64,000 bases of DNA, taken from contig NZ_CP058649.1 of assembly GCF_018141445.1 (NCBI RefSeq), positions 1,383,001-1,447,000 of the forward strand. Reading direction: 5' to 3'. The translations under genes and the position numbers were made by a program. The notes beneath the pieces were generated by a model. That model saw only the letters and a program-made list of their open reading frames with translations. It was not told where the DNA came from and made no database searches. The stretch is from Vallitalea pronyensis. Its GTDB lineage: Bacteria; Bacillota; Clostridia; Lachnospirales; Vallitaleaceae. Positions 63,800 to 64,000 of this stretch are shown here, piece after piece. Each line of letters starts with the position of its first letter. Within the stretch, counting starts at the first letter, position 1.

Positions 63800-63906
63800 G
63801 GAAACTATAAGAGGTTAAGCTTTTCAGACCCCTAAACGTCCGTGTTTAGAGGGTCTGCGCTTCGCCGTCCGTGGCTGCGCTTTTCGCTTAACCTCTTATA
63901 GTTTCC
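63800..63906. repeat. Nested inverted repeat (107 bp), REP/MITE-like
   Basis: A 21-bp outer arm (63800-63820) matches its reverse complement at 63886-63906. Inside, CAGACCCCTAAAC (63825-63837) pairs with GTTTAGAGGGTCTG (63844-63857), and a GC-rich piece (63858-63880) adds a third fold. The interior is far more GC-rich than its surroundings. No gene is seen between 63748 and 64000. Confidence 0.7.
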
Positions 63907-64000
63907 TATGATATTGACGTTAATTTTACTTTGATAAACACAGCCCTTTTTGCGATTATAAGCATTTTAAATACGACCAACACATGTAGACACAATAGTA

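Noticed and set aside
1..64000. CRISPR arrays, insertion sequences, tRNA or rRNA genes
   Set aside because: No regularly spaced repeats, transposase motifs or RNA gene patterns were found on reading; a tRNAscan or ISfinder run would be decisive.

Overview
The window is low-GC DNA with strong AGGAGG-type ribosome sites and tightly packed plus-strand genes. Its gene content suggests an anaerobic Gram-positive bacterium of the class Clostridia: many oxygen-sensitive radical SAM enzymes, a 2-hydroxyacyl-CoA dehydratase system with its activator, and a flavodoxin. The species cannot be fixed from the sequence; a Lachnospirales- or Vallitalea-like host is only a guess.

Bases 1 to about 53,700 form one very large biosynthetic gene cluster, all on the plus strand and probably cut by the left edge. 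Left part (440-14,002): acyl carrier protein (ACP), chorismatase-like enzyme, radical SAM enzyme, GT4 glycosyltransferase, PIG-L deacetylase, an isolated condensation-domain lobe, a KS-ACP-C megasynthase, a GT1 glycosyltransferase and three butirosin-BtrH-like proteins. Middle part (14,063-21,909): an unrecognised protein with its own promoter, a standalone adenylation-ACP protein with a glycine-like specificity code, two long B12-type radical SAM enzymes, two tandem 141-bp mini-ORF/hairpin units and a fourth BtrH-like protein. Right part (22,197-53,689): 31 genes, many overlapping, starting with a dedicated S-adenosylmethionine synthetase. They include two ketosynthases, each followed by a truncated ketosynthase-like partner; two ACPs; an acyltransferase; ketoreductase, crotonase and FabZ-type dehydratase; a degenerate thiolase; a 2-hydroxyacyl-CoA dehydratase/benzoyl-CoA reductase-like set; a rifampin-phosphotransferase-like protein; six more B12-type radical SAM enzymes; one HemN-like radical SAM enzyme; two GGDEF-NHL fusions and one NHL propeller.

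Inference on how the genes work together: a chorismate-derived or other starter is extended by a highly reducing type II polyketide system and a small KS/NRPS module (glycine likely). Radical SAM enzymes modify it heavily, probably by iterative methylation, and BtrH-like acyltransferases and glycosyltransferases may attach it to an amino sugar. MetK would feed SAM to at least ten radical SAM enzymes. The two internal promoters (20,371 and 21,998) share the same upstream box, -35 and -10 at identical spacing, suggesting co-regulation. I see no export gene and no phosphopantetheinyl transferase in the window.

Bases 53,936-64,000 look like ordinary chromosome: an XRE regulator, a GyrI-like protein, an AraC-GyrI regulator, a saccharopine-dehydrogenase-like gene with a TetR regulator and palindromic operator, an ArsR/permease/thioredoxin operon, prfC, a DUF1456 protein, a small winged-helix protein and a nested inverted repeat at the right edge. 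No rRNA, tRNA, CRISPR array or insertion sequence was found.
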